A stretch of 9,794 nt of DNA, taken from Planctomycetota bacterium (GTDB lineage Bacteria; Planctomycetota; Planctomycetia; Isosphaerales; Isosphaeraceae). Every line of letters starts with the position of its first letter. Positions within the stretch are counted from its first letter, which is position 1. Location: NCBI GenBank assembly GCA_021807585.1, contig JAKBCQ010000041.1:1-9794 (forward strand). Reading direction: 5' to 3'. Below, in pieces: positions 1 to 6,398 of this stretch. Position numbers and translations under genes: made by a program. A model generated the notes under the pieces. The model had not been told where the DNA came from, searched no databases, and saw only the letters and a program-made list of their open reading frames with translations.

Positions 1-10
1 GGTTGAAGCC

Positions 11-54
11 CCCTCCCGAAATCGGCGCGAGGCCGAGGGATTCGGGAGGGTTTT
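11..54 (+). terminator. Hairpin terminator, rightward T tract
   Basis: CCCTCCCGAA at 11-20 pairs perfectly with TTCGGGAGGG at 41-50. An inner stem, TCGGC 22-26 with GCCGA 32-36, closes most of the loop. TTTT follows at 51-54 on the plus strand, so the intrinsic-terminator polarity suits a plus-strand gene ending just left of the window. Read on the minus strand, the stem begins 17 bases after the stop of the Bax inhibitor-like gene but has no T tract behind it. It may act as a shared barrier between convergent genes. The stem is directly visible; the function is inferred. Confidence 0.6.
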
Positions 55-67
55 GACGGCGATCGTC

Positions 68-817
68 TCAACGTTCTTTGAGCTTGCTCAGCAGGCGAAG
101 GATTTCGAGATAAAGCCAGACGAGTGTCACCATCAAGCCGAACGCGGTGTACCACTCCATATATTTGGGAGCGCCGCTCCGCGCGCCTCGGCTGATGAAC
201 TCGAAATCGAGCAGCAAATTGAACGCCGCGATGCCGACGACCACAAGGCTGAAGCCGATCCCGAGCTTCGTCGGTTGATTAATAAACGAAACGGGATGTC
301 CAAATACGCTCATCAGCATCGAAACGATGTAAACGAGAGCGACGGCGCCCGTCGCGGCGACGATCCCGGTGATGAGTCGATCGGTCACTTTCACAAGCCC
401 GGTGAGGTAAAGGATCAGCATCGTGAACATCGTCGCCATCGTCAGCGAGATCGCCTGCGCGGCGATCCCTGGATAGCGTTGTTCGAAGATGTTCGAGATC
501 GCGCCGAGAAAAACCCCCTCGGCCGCGGCGTAAAGCGGCGCCGTGTACATCGAGATCTTCGGCATGAAGATTGTGATCATCGATAAAGCGAAGCCGCCGA
601 TCAACGCGCCCATCAACAACCCGCCCGAAAGTTGACGCTGATCGACCTGCGTCCACGTCCAGGCCGCGGTTGTCAGGAGGATCGCGAACAGGACGAACGT
701 TTTGCCGATCGTCCCCTGAACGGTCATCGTCGTCGATCGCCCCGCGAGCAGGGTGTCGTCGGCGTAACCTGCGCGAGCGTAAGGGTTTCCCGCGAAAGCG
801 GGATTGGTCGATTGCAT
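68..817 (-). CDS. Bax inhibitor-1/YccA family membrane protein
   Basis: This 249-residue integral membrane protein belongs to the bacterial Bax inhibitor-1-like (YccA/YetJ, TMBIM-related) group. Seven hydrophobic segments can be placed at about residues 37-56, 66-86, 92-110, 120-140, 149-170, 185-204 and 222-243. The N terminus MQSTNPAF is typical of the bacterial subfamily. The stretch FNLLLDFEFI (199-208) carries the acidic residue (Asp204) expected in the sixth helix, where studied homologues have a pH- and calcium-sensing aspartate pair. Homologues conduct a calcium leak or bind membrane proteases; which applies here is unknown. The ATG at 817 is preceded by GAGGAG at 829-834, 11 bases upstream. 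The length is normal for the family. The gene stands alone, 321 bases after ribBA. The family call is firm; the physiological role is not. Confidence 0.9.
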   Translation of the reverse strand: MQSTNPAFAGNPYARAGYADDTLLAGRSTTMTVQGTIGKTFVLFAILLTTAAWTWTQVDQRQLSGGLLMGALIGGFALSMITIFMPKISMYTAPLYAAAEGVFLGAISNIFEQRYPGIAAQAISLTMATMFTMLILYLTGLVKVTDRLITGIVAATGAVALVYIVSMLMSVFGHPVSFINQPTKLGIGFSLVVVGIAAFNLLLDFEFISRGARSGAPKYMEWYTAFGLMVTLVWLYLEILRLLSKLKER

Positions 818-828
818 GGGAAAACGAA

Positions 829-834
829 CTCCTC
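829..834 (-). promoter_or_regulatory. Ribosome binding site of the Bax inhibitor-like gene
   Basis: GAGGAG on the minus strand lies 11 bases before the ATG at 815-817. The spacing is slightly long but acceptable. It supports this ATG over the shadow reading frame that starts further upstream. Confidence 0.6.
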
Positions 835-1017
835 GAAAAAAAACGTGCGATCACGGGGATCGATCACGCGAAAAAAACGTCGCCGATCGACCCGCGCGAA
901 TCCCTTGTGTTATTGTCGGTCACAAAGCCCCCCTTGGCAAGGCGAAAGCCGGGAGAGCACGAAACCACAACCTTTCATATGGAATCCGACGGATGGCGAA
1001 TCATTACGATCGTTTCA

Positions 1018-1044
1018 ATTATATTGAAATAAAATTGTATTCAA
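1018..1044 (-). promoter_or_regulatory. Candidate promoter for the Bax inhibitor-like gene
   Basis: On the minus strand TTGAAT (1039-1044) is followed after 15 bases by a perfect TATAAT (1018-1023). The spacer is shorter than the optimum of 17 and the -35 matches TTGACA at four of six positions, so the call is weak. The -10 lies within the TTTCAAT/ATTGAAA dyad, which could be an operator. Transcription from here would give a leader of about 190 bases. Confidence 0.3.
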
Positions 1045-1138
1045 AACAATCGAGTCGTAAGGAAAATGATAATTAGATCCAATGGAATATGATTGTCGGT
1101 TTCGCTTAAATATTCTCAAGTTAATATCCAACAGGGGT

Positions 1139-2371
1139 TCAATCGCGTTGATCCGCGGCTTTGTGCGCCGGCAACAGGTGACCGAGCTTATCGCGTTTGG
1201 CGTTTAAATAGCGCTTCCTTTCAACACGTTCGGGGGCGAGGATCGGAACCTGGTCGACGACCTCGAGCTCGAATCCGTGATACACGAACGCGTCGGTCTT
1301 TTTGGGGTTGTTGGTGAGCAAGCGAACTTGCTTCAGCCCCAGATCGAGCAGTATTTGCAGGCCGACTCCGTAATCGCGCTGATCGGCCCGGAATCCGAGC
1401 GCCAGATTCGCCTCAACCGTATCGAGCCCTTGATCTTGCAGCTCGTAAGCCTTGAGCTTTTGAATCAGCCCGATGCCGCGTCCCTCTTGCGGCAAATAGA
1501 CGACGGCGCCCACTCCCTCGGCGGCGATCATCTCGAGCGCCATGTGCAGTTGATCGCCGCAATCGCAGCGGAGCGAATCGAGCAGATCGCCCGTGAAGCA
1601 CGAAGAATGCATCCTGACGAGAGGCGCCGCGACCGAGCTCAAATCCCCCATCACCACCGCGACGGGCTCATTTCCGGGCTCGTACCGCACGCTGTAGCCG
1701 AGGATCTTGGCCGGGCCGTAGCGTGTCGGTAAATCAGCCTCAGCCTCGCGGATTACGAGCTTCTCGCGCCGTTTACGAAAGCGGATCAGCGACTCGATCG
1801 AGACGATCGGCAACGAAAATTCGCGGGCGATCGCGTGCAGCCGATCGCGTCCCGCGACCCCTGTCCCGTCGAGGATCTCGCAAAGAACTCCGGCGGGATT
1901 GAGACCCGCCAGACGTACGAGGTCGACCGTCGCCTCGGTATGCCCTGCGCGACGCAGCACGCCTCCCTCCTTGGCGACGAGCGGAAATAAATGGCCGGGG
2001 CGAACGAGATCGTCGGGGCGTGTCGCAGGATCGATGATCGCTCGGACGGTCCTGGCGCGTTCCGCGGCGCTGATTCCCGTTTTACAGCTTAAGTGATCGA
2101 CGGGAATCGTATAGGGGGTGTGGAACGGCGAGGTGTTATCGAGCACCATCATCGGAAGTCGAAGCCGAGCCGCGAGATCGGGCATGATCGGCATGCAAAC
2201 CTGGCCGCGGCCGTGTTCGATCAAAAAAGCGATCGTTTCGGGAGTCACTTTTTCGGCCGCGGCGACAAAATCCCCCTCGTTTTCGCGATCCTCGTCGTCG
2301 ACGACGATCACGATTCGGCCCTCGGCCAAAGCTTCCAAAGCGTCTTCAATCCGCGATAGTGTCCAATTCAT
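1139..2371 (-). CDS. ribBA: Bifunctional DHBP synthase / GTP cyclohydrolase II
   Basis: The product (410 residues from the chosen start) catalyses both entry steps of riboflavin synthesis. The N-terminal RibB half converts ribulose 5-phosphate to 3,4-dihydroxy-2-butanone 4-phosphate. The C-terminal RibA half opens GTP to the diaminopyrimidine. RibB shows the acidic motif [11 protein letters not shown] (25-35), GHTEA (143-147) with the catalytic His, and a conserved CE (164-165). RibA shows the zinc cysteines Cys258, Cys269 and Cys271 (HSSC, LRCDCG), QEGRGIGL (295-302) and NNPKK (354-358). The frame stays open up to a TTG at 2437, but the ATG at 2371 begins the family-like [12 protein letters not shown] and has GAGGA nine bases upstream. 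One oddity is that the usual NDDGTMAR-type segment after CEI reads LDGTGVAGR. The gene is monocistronic by position. No FMN riboswitch motifs are visible in the leader. Confidence 0.96.
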   Translation of the reverse strand: MNWTLSRIEDALEALAEGRIVIVVDDEDRENEGDFVAAAEKVTPETIAFLIEHGRGQVCMPIMPDLAARLRLPMMVLDNTSPFHTPYTIPVDHLSCKTGISAAERARTVRAIIDPATRPDDLVRPGHLFPLVAKEGGVLRRAGHTEATVDLVRLAGLNPAGVLCEILDGTGVAGRDRLHAIAREFSLPIVSIESLIRFRKRREKLVIREAEADLPTRYGPAKILGYSVRYEPGNEPVAVVMGDLSSVAAPLVRMHSSCFTGDLLDSLRCDCGDQLHMALEMIAAEGVGAVVYLPQEGRGIGLIQKLKAYELQDQGLDTVEANLALGFRADQRDYGVGLQILLDLGLKQVRLLTNNPKKTDAFVYHGFELEVVDQVPILAPERVERKRYLNAKRDKLGHLLPAHKAADQRD

Positions 2372-2380
2372 CCGACGAAG

Positions 2381-2385
2381 TCCTC
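2381..2385 (-). promoter_or_regulatory. Ribosome binding site deciding the ribBA start
   Basis: GAGGA on the minus strand lies nine bases before the ATG at 2369-2371. The alternative upstream TTG start at 2437 would add 22 mostly basic residues that the family does not have. The site therefore supports the shorter protein. Confidence 0.65.
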
Positions 2386-2524
2386 GGGCCGGCCGGTTGA
2401 AGAACGTTCGCCGATCATTCGGCGGTCGTCTTCTCAATCCTCTTTATGATACACCTTTCGTCCATCCAAGACGCCTGGAACGCGTTCGGACGAGCGAAAA
2501 AATGAAAAATATCCAAAATATAAA

Positions 2525-2553
2525 ATTATATAATATGATTAAATATCTGTACA
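2525..2553 (-). promoter_or_regulatory. Candidate sigma-70-type promoter of ribBA
   Basis: On the minus strand TGTACA (2548-2553, four of six matches to TTGACA) is followed after exactly 17 bases by a perfect TATAAT (2525-2530). It sits in a sharply AT-rich island (about 2500-2560) in otherwise GC-rich DNA. It also lies directly downstream of a hairpin that appears to end the previous transcript. The predicted leader is about 145-150 bases. Planctomycete promoter rules are poorly known, so this is inference from general bacterial consensus. Confidence 0.45.
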
Positions 2554-2587
2554 AAAATGGAGCGAACCGACGAGTGTTGCTCGTCGG
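2553..2587 (-). terminator. Candidate terminator of the His-rich protein gene
   Basis: CCGACGAG (2567-2574) and CTCGTCGG (2580-2587) form a perfect 8-bp GC-rich stem with a five-base loop. In the minus direction the stem starts 61 bases after the stop of the His-rich gene. A TTTTT run (2553-2557) follows nine bases after the stem. The gap between stem and T run is longer than in a textbook terminator. The ribBA promoter candidate begins immediately behind it. Confidence 0.45.
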
Positions 2588-2648
2588 CTCGGAGGACGTT
2601 CGAGTTCGATCGCGGGATTCATCTCTCCGTGAGTTTGATCGAGATCGA

Positions 2649-3023
2649 TTAGCGCGGGTGACGACGACCGCCGACGACTGTGCGATGATGATGAGGTTCC
2701 GCATTGACCGCGGTTTGATGAGCGCCGGGGTGGTGCGGCGGCGCGGGCGAGATGTGATGATGATCGCCGTGACCGCCGAGATCAACCGTATGCGCGGTGG
2801 CGGAATGCTGAGCGTGATGATCGATCAATGATTTTGTTGAATGATCAATTGTTGTAATAATGTGGCGTGTTTGGGTTTCGACGGTATGCGCGCCCGCGTC
2901 GATGGCCGAAGCAATGTGCCCGAGGAGGGGCGATCCGTTGAGCAAATTGCGGCTTTCGATCGCTTCGACCGCGAGTGAGAATTTCCGACCTTTTTTTCGA
3001 GTTGTGGAACGATCCGAAATCAC
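2649..3023 (-). CDS. Small His-rich protein with planctomycete LESR-type N-terminal tag
   Basis: I do not recognise a family beyond the N terminus. The 124-residue product begins with a basic stretch ([10 protein letters not shown]), then [16 protein letters not shown] at about 15-30. This resembles the LEPR-x-LL/LESR tag found near the start of many planctomycete surface or secreted proteins. No classical signal peptide core or transmembrane helix is seen. The rest is low complexity: 19 histidines (about 15 percent), with clusters such as [15 protein letters not shown] and EPHHHR in the C-terminal half. That suggests metal binding but proves nothing. The frame also allows a GTG at 3030-3032, but GAGGTGATC lies just before the GTG at 3021-3023, which I chose. 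The gene has its own terminator-like hairpin downstream and is flanked by uvrB and ribBA. It could be a structural wall component or a metal-storage peptide. Confidence 0.6.
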   Translation of the reverse strand: MISDRSTTRKKGRKFSLAVEAIESRNLLNGSPLLGHIASAIDAGAHTVETQTRHIITTIDHSTKSLIDHHAQHSATAHTVDLGGHGDHHHISPAPPHHPGAHQTAVNAEPHHHRTVVGGRRHPR

Positions 3024-3026
3024 GGC

Positions 3027-3035
3027 GATCACCTC
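3027..3035 (-). promoter_or_regulatory. Strong Shine-Dalgarno site deciding the His-rich protein start
   Basis: GAGGTGATC on the minus strand matches nine consecutive bases of the complement of the usual 16S rRNA 3' end. Its GAGG core lies eight bases before the GTG at 3021-3023. The upstream GTG at 3030-3032 lies inside this site and has nothing similar before it. The site also supports the view that this small ORF is translated. Confidence 0.65.
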
Positions 3036-3282
3036 GTTTGATTAAGACTCTAACTTCGGGGTAACGACGAATCTTGAGAGCGGATTTGCAACGGCGGCGA
3101 TTGCGAACTTCGATCGTCGTCGAACCTCGCCGCGCATCAGTCCGCGGTTACATTGTCGATTGGAATCTAACCAAAAATTTATGAAATTTGTTTAAAGATA
3201 CAAAGATTCACTTTGTCGGGCATACAACCGATAGGATCGTTAGATACGATCAGGCCGATTCGGCGTTCGTTCGGCGACGATG

Positions 3283-3307
3283 AAACGACGACCGTCGAGG
3301 GTCGTCG
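3283..3307 (-). terminator. Weak candidate terminator downstream of uvrB
   Basis: CGACGACC (3286-3293) pairs perfectly with GGTCGTCG (3300-3307) around a six-base loop. In the minus direction only three T residues follow the stem, and it starts 117 bases after the uvrB stop. The stem is real, but the terminator function is uncertain. Confidence 0.3.
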
Positions 3308-3424
3308 CGAGCGATGCGCGAGGCGCGAATTTGAGGTTATTCAAGGTTTTCGGCGATCTTCCCTTGGAACTTTAGCGGGAACTTTCGGCGACGGTTCTGA
3401 TTCGCCGATCACGGCGGATTGCGA

Positions 3425-5476
3425 TCAGTTGTTCGGTCGGGCGCGATTTTTTTTCTTTTTTCCTCGCTTCGAGCGCCCCTGGGGAGAAGCGATCGGACGT
3501 TCCTCGCCGTTTTGCGCGGCTTTAAGTTGAAGGATGCGGTCGCGCAATTTGGCGGCCTTCTCGAAGTCGAGGCTTTCGGCGGCTTCGAGCATTTCGGTTT
3601 CAAGCGCGTTCACATATTCAACCGTTGCCGCCGAGGATTCGTCGAGTCCGACGGCGCGTTGCGCCTCTTGTCGCGCCATGATTTCTTCTTCGATGCCGCG
3701 ACGGATCGCCTTTTTGATCGAGACGGGCTCGATTCCGTTCTCGGTGTTGTATGCGATCTGTTTGTCGCGGCGGCGTTGCGTTTCGTCGATCGCTCCCCGC
3801 ATCGAGTCGGTGATTTTATCGGCGTAGAGGACGACCTCGGCGTTGACGTGGCGCGCCGATCGGCCGATCGTTTGAATCAGCGACGTTTCACTGCGCAAGA
3901 ATCCTTCTTTATCGGCGTCGAGGATGCACACCATCGAGACTTCGGGGAGATCGAGCCCTTCGCGCAGCAGGTTGACTCCGACAAGAGCGTCGAACGCGCC
4001 TTCGCGGAGTTCGCGAAGCGTCGCCATGCGTTCGAAGGCGTCGAGTTCGGAATGGAGCCATTTGCAGCGGAGCCCCTGCTCTTTCAGGTAGCGCGAAAGC
4101 TCTTCGGCGAGGCGTTTGGTGAGCGTCGTGATCAAGACCCGTTCATGCTTGGCGGCTCGTTTTTTCACTTCTTCAAGCAAAGCCGGAACCTGTCCGCGCG
4201 CCGGCTCGACGCGAACGATCGGGTCGACGAGCCCCGTCGGCCGAATCACCTGTTCAACAAATTCGCCTCCGGACATCTGGATTTCATAATCCGCGGGTGT
4301 CGCCGATACGTAGATCCGTTGACCGAGTTTGGCCTCCCATTCGTCGAACCGAAGCGGGCGGTTGTCGAGCGCGCTCGGCAGGCGGAATCCGTGTTCGACG
4401 AGAGTACTTTTACGGCTGTAATCGCCGGCGAACATGCCGCGCACCTGGGGGGTGGAGACGTGCGATTCGTCGATGAATAAAAGACTGTCTTTGGGAAAAA
4501 AATCGAGGAGCGTGTTCGGCGTCTCGCCGGGCGCTCGACCCGAGAGGTGCCTGCTGTAATTTTCGATCCCCGAGCAATATCCCGCCTCCAAAAGCATTTC
4601 GATATCATAGCGCGTTCGCGCCGCGAGGCGTTGCGCCTCGAGCAGTTTTCCCTCGTCCTTCAGTACGCGGAGGCGTTGTTCAAGTTCTTCGCGGATCGAA
4701 GCGACGGCGGTTTCGATCCGTTCCTCGGGGAGAACGAAGTGTTTGGCGGGAAAAAGATCGAGCGTTTTCTGACGTTTGAGAACGTTGCCGGTGAGGGGAT
4801 CGATCGACGCGATTCCGTCGATCTCGTCGCCGAAGAACTCGACGCGATACGCGACCTCCTCATACGGCGGAAAGACCTCGACGACGTCTCCCCGGGCGCG
4901 AAACTTGCCGGGGGTGAGATCGACGTCGTTGCGCACGTATTGAATCGCCACCAGCTTGGCCAACATCTCGTCGCGATCGATCGTCGTTCCTAATTGTAAA
5001 AGAACCATCATATTACGATAATCTTCAGGCGATCCCAAACCGTAGATGCACGAGACGCTCGCGATCACGACGACGTCGCGCCGGCCGATCAGCGCGCTCG
5101 TCGCCGCGAGCCGAAGCCGTTCGATGTCGTTGTTGATCGCGGCGTCTTTCTCGATATAAATATCTCTTTGGGGAATGTACGCCTCGGGCTGGTAATAATC
5201 GTAATAGCTCACGAAATAACGGACGGCGTTGTTGGGGAAGAACTCTTTGAATTCGCCGTAAAGCTGCGCCGCGAGCGTTTTATTATGACTCATGATCAGC
5301 GCCGGGCGGTCGAGCCGCGCGATCACGTTCGCCATCGTGAACGTTTTGCCCGATCCCGTCACGCCGAGCAGCGTTTGATGCTTCTTTCCCTCCAAGATAC
5401 CTTCGACCAGGCGGTCGATCGCCCTCGGTTGATCCCCCGTCGGCTCGAACGGACTGACAAGTTCAAATACACCCAT
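3425..5476 (-). CDS. uvrB: Excinuclease ABC subunit B
   Basis: UvrB (683 residues, full length) is the damage-verifying ATPase of nucleotide excision repair. It receives damaged DNA from UvrA and positions UvrC for incision. The N terminus [17 protein letters not shown] is diagnostic. Walker A GVTGSGKT is at 38-45, and the beta-hairpin [12 protein letters not shown] that clamps the strand is at 91-102. The Walker B motif DESH is at 336-339, SATP at 391-394 and the helicase motif [11 protein letters not shown] at 535-543. A C-terminal UVR domain that contacts UvrC spans about 618-653. A lysine/arginine-rich tail follows (about 668-680), which could add non-specific DNA affinity. The ATG at 5476 fits the family start. 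Its leader is AT-rich and the only purine motif, AAGGA, lies about 15 bases away. Initiation may therefore depend on coupling with the small ORF ending six bases upstream. No key residue is missing. Confidence 0.97.
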   Translation of the reverse strand: MGVFELVSPFEPTGDQPRAIDRLVEGILEGKKHQTLLGVTGSGKTFTMANVIARLDRPALIMSHNKTLAAQLYGEFKEFFPNNAVRYFVSYYDYYQPEAYIPQRDIYIEKDAAINNDIERLRLAATSALIGRRDVVVIASVSCIYGLGSPEDYRNMMVLLQLGTTIDRDEMLAKLVAIQYVRNDVDLTPGKFRARGDVVEVFPPYEEVAYRVEFFGDEIDGIASIDPLTGNVLKRQKTLDLFPAKHFVLPEERIETAVASIREELEQRLRVLKDEGKLLEAQRLAARTRYDIEMLLEAGYCSGIENYSRHLSGRAPGETPNTLLDFFPKDSLLFIDESHVSTPQVRGMFAGDYSRKSTLVEHGFRLPSALDNRPLRFDEWEAKLGQRIYVSATPADYEIQMSGGEFVEQVIRPTGLVDPIVRVEPARGQVPALLEEVKKRAAKHERVLITTLTKRLAEELSRYLKEQGLRCKWLHSELDAFERMATLRELREGAFDALVGVNLLREGLDLPEVSMVCILDADKEGFLRSETSLIQTIGRSARHVNAEVVLYADKITDSMRGAIDETQRRRDKQIAYNTENGIEPVSIKKAIRRGIEEEIMARQEAQRAVGLDESSAATVEYVNALETEMLEAAESLDFEKAAKLRDRILQLKAAQNGEERPIASPQGRSKRGKKKKNRARPNN

Positions 5477-5482
5477 ATTTAT

Positions 5483-5632
5483 TTATTTTAATCCTTGGTT
5501 CAACCGTCGTCGCGCCCCGATCAACCCGTGGCGCCGCATCGGCGCCTCTTGATCGTGGAACGGATTGTACACAAACGTCGACCGATCGTCTTCATGACGC
5601 GCGAAAATCGTATCGAGACCGCCGGCCGACAT
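5483..5632 (-). CDS. Possible small conserved-type ORF immediately upstream of uvrB
   Basis: I do not recognise this product. From the ATG at 5632 it encodes 49 residues, hydrophilic and mixed, with runs such as FARHEDDRSTFVYNPFHDQ and a basic end (RRRLNQGLK). No membrane segment or cysteine pair is visible. The codons favour G or C in the third position until the last few, as in neighbouring genes, and the TAA lies six bases before the uvrB ATG. The frame is open further upstream, to 5827, overlapping the end of the ComEA-like gene. A start at one of two adjacent TTG codons (5668 or 5665) is therefore also possible. No clear ribosome binding site supports any of these starts. It may be a real small gene co-transcribed with uvrB, or a leader ORF that couples translation, or chance. 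Confidence 0.4.
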   Translation of the reverse strand: MSAGGLDTIFARHEDDRSTFVYNPFHDQEAPMRRHGLIGARRRLNQGLK

Positions 5633-5741
5633 ATCGACGCCGGACCGAAGCGATCCGATCCACAACAACCGATCGGCGCTGCGCTTAAGTTCGTTCGATC
5701 GCTCTCGACCGATTCGCCCGATCGACCGCCGAGTGCGAGCT

Positions 5742-6236
5742 TCAGGGGTTGAGACGAGGGTTCGATCGACCGATCGGAGCGGGTTGCTCGCCGCGGTTCG
5801 GGGGCGCGGCTCGAACCGTGTCCTCAAGCGATTCCGTAGGCGGGGGAACGAGATAATTCTTGAGGAGCGCCGCGGTGACGGCGCCGATCCCTTTCACGCG
5901 AACGCGGAGGTCGTCGGCCGAACGAAACGGACCCTTCTTGCGCTCTTCAATGATCCGTTTGGCGAGGCTCGGGCCGATCCTCGGGAGGATTTCGAGCTGT
6001 TCGACCGGCGACGAATTGACGTCGATCGCGGGCCCTCGTCGTTTTGCGAAAGACGATTGTGGGAGAATCGGAACCTTGGTGTTATCGGCGACGAGTTGCG
6101 AGATGTTCGTCGAAACCTGGATCTCGGGGATCGATTGAACTCGGACGGGATCGGGCGCGCGGGTTCGCCACGACGACCAGGCGAGCGTCGCCGCCGCGAA
6201 ACAAGCGAAGAGCGCCGCGGGTCGCGTCGGCCTCAT
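5742..6236 (-). CDS. ComEA-type helix-hairpin-helix protein
   Basis: The 164-residue product has a hydrophobic N-terminal segment (about 6-22, AALFACFAAATLAW) that fits a signal anchor. A proline-containing linker follows, then one tandem helix-hairpin-helix domain at about 70-130. The domain starts IDVNSSPVEQLEILPRIGPS, close to the ComEA consensus of VNINTAS-type residues followed by LPGIGP. It includes a second hairpin, KGIGA (115-119). ComEA proteins bind double-stranded DNA outside the membrane during natural transformation. Many bacteria also carry short ComEA-like proteins of unknown role. The C-terminal 30 residues are proline-rich and unassigned. The ATG at 6236 is taken because the hydrophobic segment follows directly; no good ribosome binding site is seen. 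It lies upstream of uvrB in the same direction. The domain call is firm, but DNA uptake is only an inference. Confidence 0.85.
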   Translation of the reverse strand: MRPTRPAALFACFAAATLAWSSWRTRAPDPVRVQSIPEIQVSTNISQLVADNTKVPILPQSSFAKRRGPAIDVNSSPVEQLEILPRIGPSLAKRIIEERKKGPFRSADDLRVRVKGIGAVTAALLKNYLVPPPTESLEDTVRAAPPNRGEQPAPIGRSNPRLNP

Positions 6237-6398
6237 CGGATTGCGCTCGAGGTTTCAAAAAACGACTCGGTCACTTCAAATCGATGGATTCATCATGCGA
6301 TCGCGGGCGCGAGGCGATCAAGCTGTTCGTACATACATAAAGAAAATATCGGAAAGAATAAATATGCAAAATTAATCATGTTGGTGCAATATCATACT
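6237..6398. promoter_or_regulatory. AT-rich spacer, probable promoter region for comEA-like/uvrB
   Basis: This 162-base gap contains a pronounced AT-rich island at about 6337-6400. On the minus strand it has several TATTT- and TTGCA-like boxes, none with convincing spacing. A 6-bp dyad GATCGC/GCGATC (6299-6319) lies between the island and the ComEA-like start. No T-tracted terminator for the PPIase gene is visible. I infer a promoter here for the ComEA-uvrB unit but cannot place it. Confidence 0.35.

Larger units (their letters stand above)
818..1138. other. Intergenic region between ribBA and the Bax inhibitor-like gene
   Basis: No convincing gene is present in these 321 bases. The half next to ribBA (about 1010-1130) is strongly AT-rich. 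It holds two adjacent dyads, TTTCAAT/ATTGAAA at 1013-1029 with a 3-base loop and ATTGT/ACAAT at 1034-1050 with a 7-base loop. A perfect TATAAT on the minus strand (1018-1023) lies inside the first dyad. The half next to the Bax inhibitor-like gene is GC-richer and ends in an A/T run plus the ribosome binding site. Confidence 0.6.
3024..3424. other. Intergenic region between uvrB and the His-rich gene
   Basis: No gene is supported in these 401 bases. On the minus strand it holds, in order, an 8-bp hairpin (3286-3307), an AT-rich patch around 3165-3215, and a small dyad ACAAAG/CTTTGT (3200-3216). The strong ribosome binding site of the His-rich gene lies at its end. The promoter of that gene is probably in or near the AT-rich patch, but I could not choose one convincing pair of boxes. 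Confidence 0.6.

Noticed and set aside
53..586. Plus-strand frame of 177 codons opposite the Bax inhibitor-like gene
   Set aside because: It is antisense to a clear membrane protein and gives a charged, low-information product rich in His, Arg, Asp and Glu, typical of a shadow frame.
2372..2437. Upstream extension of RibBA to a TTG
   Set aside because: The extra 22 residues are basic and unlike the family N terminus, whereas the ATG at 2371 has GAGGA at good spacing.
2372..2648. FMN riboswitch in front of ribBA
   Set aside because: The leader was read on the minus strand for the conserved RFN blocks (AGGGGCAGGG-like and GTGAAATTCCC-like) and neither is present.
2444..2785. Minus-strand frame with a membrane-like stretch ([16 protein letters not shown])
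   Set aside because: The hydrophobic run is simply the translation of the AT-rich promoter island. The frame overlaps the His-rich gene and spans its terminator and the ribBA promoter.
3419..4480. Long plus-strand frame of 353 codons opposite uvrB
   Set aside because: It lies wholly antisense to well-supported uvrB, and its composition (many Phe, Asp, Arg) mirrors the codon bias of the true strand. No domain is recognisable.
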